Assembly: GCA_900552365.1 (NCBI GenBank)
Contig: URZP01000054.1
Coordinates: 1 to 9,881, forward strand
DNA: 9,881 nt
Direction: 5' to 3'
DNA from: an uncultured Coriobacteriaceae bacterium
GTDB lineage: Bacteria; Actinomycetota; Coriobacteriia; Coriobacteriales; Eggerthellaceae
Within the stretch, counting starts at the first letter, position 1. Every line of letters begins with the position of its first letter. Shown piece by piece: positions 9,370 to 9,881 of this stretch. A program made the translations under genes and the position numbers. The notes below the pieces were generated by a model. It did no database searches. It was not told where the DNA came from and saw only the letters and a program-made list of their open reading frames with translations.

Positions 9370-9881
9370 CGTCGCTCCCTCCAAGCAGCAGATACAAAGA
9401 AGCCATACGAACCAAGATGCCTGAATACACCTGATCGGTGATGACAGAGAAATTGGGGTGGTCAACCATGAAGCTGTCAAGCTCAACACCGCGATTGACA
9501 GGACCGGGATGACAGACCATGGCATCGGGCTTCAAAAGGCGCGAACGCTTCTTGTTAAGGCCGTACAGCATGCTGTACTCACGCAAGCTGGGATACGGCG
9601 CGCCCTCAAGGCGTTCGGTTTGAATGCGCAACATATAAACAACGTCAAGCTCAGGAAGAACACCTTCGAGATCGGTGGTCACCACATCGGCGCCGAGCAC
9701 ATCAGGGCGCGCAGGAAGAAGCGTCTGCGGGGCGATGAGCGTGACCGAGCAGCCCATCTTCTTCAGTGCGGGAACGAGCGAGCCGCATACGCGGGAATGC
9801 GAGATGTCGCCGATGATGCCAACTTTAAGGCCCTCGAAGGTGCCCTTCCTTTTCCAGATGGTGTAAAGATCAAGCAGCGCC
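9353..9881 (-). CDS. pyrB: Aspartate carbamoyltransferase, 5' part outside window
   Basis: PyrB condenses carbamoyl phosphate with aspartate to carbamoyl aspartate, the first committed pyrimidine step. The window holds the C-terminal 175 codons of an enzyme normally about 305-315 residues; the frame is open to the right edge with no start. Counting from the first full codon (9880), visible motifs are ALLDLYTI at 1-8 and GDISHSRV at 24-31 (the phosphate/substrate-binding HSRV loop). MLRIQTERLEG at 83-93 holds the aspartate-binding Arg and Gln, HPGPVNRGVEL is at 124-134, and the C-terminal QVYSGILVRMASLYLLL follows. This is the Bacillus-like catalytic subunit; no regulatory subunit (pyrI) follows it. 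The TAA stop lies 17 nt downstream of the pyrC start codon, so the two genes overlap. Confidence 0.96.
   Translation of the reverse strand, partial: ALLDLYTIWKRKGTFEGLKVGIIGDISHSRVCGSLVPALKKMGCSVTLIAPQTLLPARPDVLGADVVTTDLEGVLPELDVVYMLRIQTERLEGAPYPSLREYSMLYGLNKKRSRLLKPDAMVCHPGPVNRGVELDSFMVDHPNFSVITDQVYSGILVRMASLYLLLGGSDDGLTA

Noticed and set aside
9370..9525. Upstream extension of pyrC with a hydrophobic N-terminus that could look like a signal or membrane segment
   Set aside because: It lies inside pyrB in another frame; dihydroorotase is cytoplasmic, and the ATG at 9369 has a good ribosome binding site and matches the family start.

Overview
This window is an ordinary but complete-looking stretch of a de novo pyrimidine (UMP) biosynthesis operon, followed by a nucleoid-protein gene and a GMP kinase gene. 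Every real gene lies on the minus strand, so transcription runs from high to low coordinates. The organism is most likely an actinobacterium, probably class Coriobacteriia (Eggerthella-type relatives). That placement rests on the actinobacterial-type integration host factor (mihF) directly upstream of gmk, the moderately high GC content, and the general look of the proteins. The class-level call is an inference from memory of the families, not a search.

Layout in transcription order: pyrB (3' part only, entering at the right edge, ends 9353), pyrC (9369-8029), carA (8013-6622, GTG start), carB (6629-3390), pyrK (3379-2570), pyrD of class 1B (2570-1608), pyrF (1614-880), a 184-nt non-coding gap (879-696) with two stem-loops, mihF (695-387), and gmk (381 to beyond the left edge). 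From pyrB to pyrF the genes overlap by 1-17 nt or are separated by 10-15 nt, and most have good Shine-Dalgarno sequences inside the preceding gene. This indicates one polycistronic, translationally coupled unit. The only real break is between pyrF and mihF.

Together the genes carry out nearly the whole pathway. CarA/CarB make carbamoyl phosphate from glutamine, bicarbonate and ATP. PyrB joins it to aspartate, and PyrC closes the dihydroorotate ring. PyrD/PyrK oxidise dihydroorotate to orotate with NAD+, and PyrF decarboxylates OMP to UMP. Orotate phosphoribosyltransferase (pyrE) is not in the window. The usual upstream control elements of such operons (pyrR, attenuator, promoter) would lie beyond the right edge. 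mIHF is an architectural DNA-binding protein, and Gmk feeds GDP/GTP synthesis.

I found no mobile element, CRISPR array, tRNA/rRNA, toxin-antitoxin or defence system, and no evidence of a new multi-gene system. The points worth a second look are modest: two unusually long perfect palindromes inside carB and pyrC with related cores, a 10-bp hairpin inside pyrK, a lineage-type insertion and acidic tail in CarA, and the structured pyrF-mihF gap.
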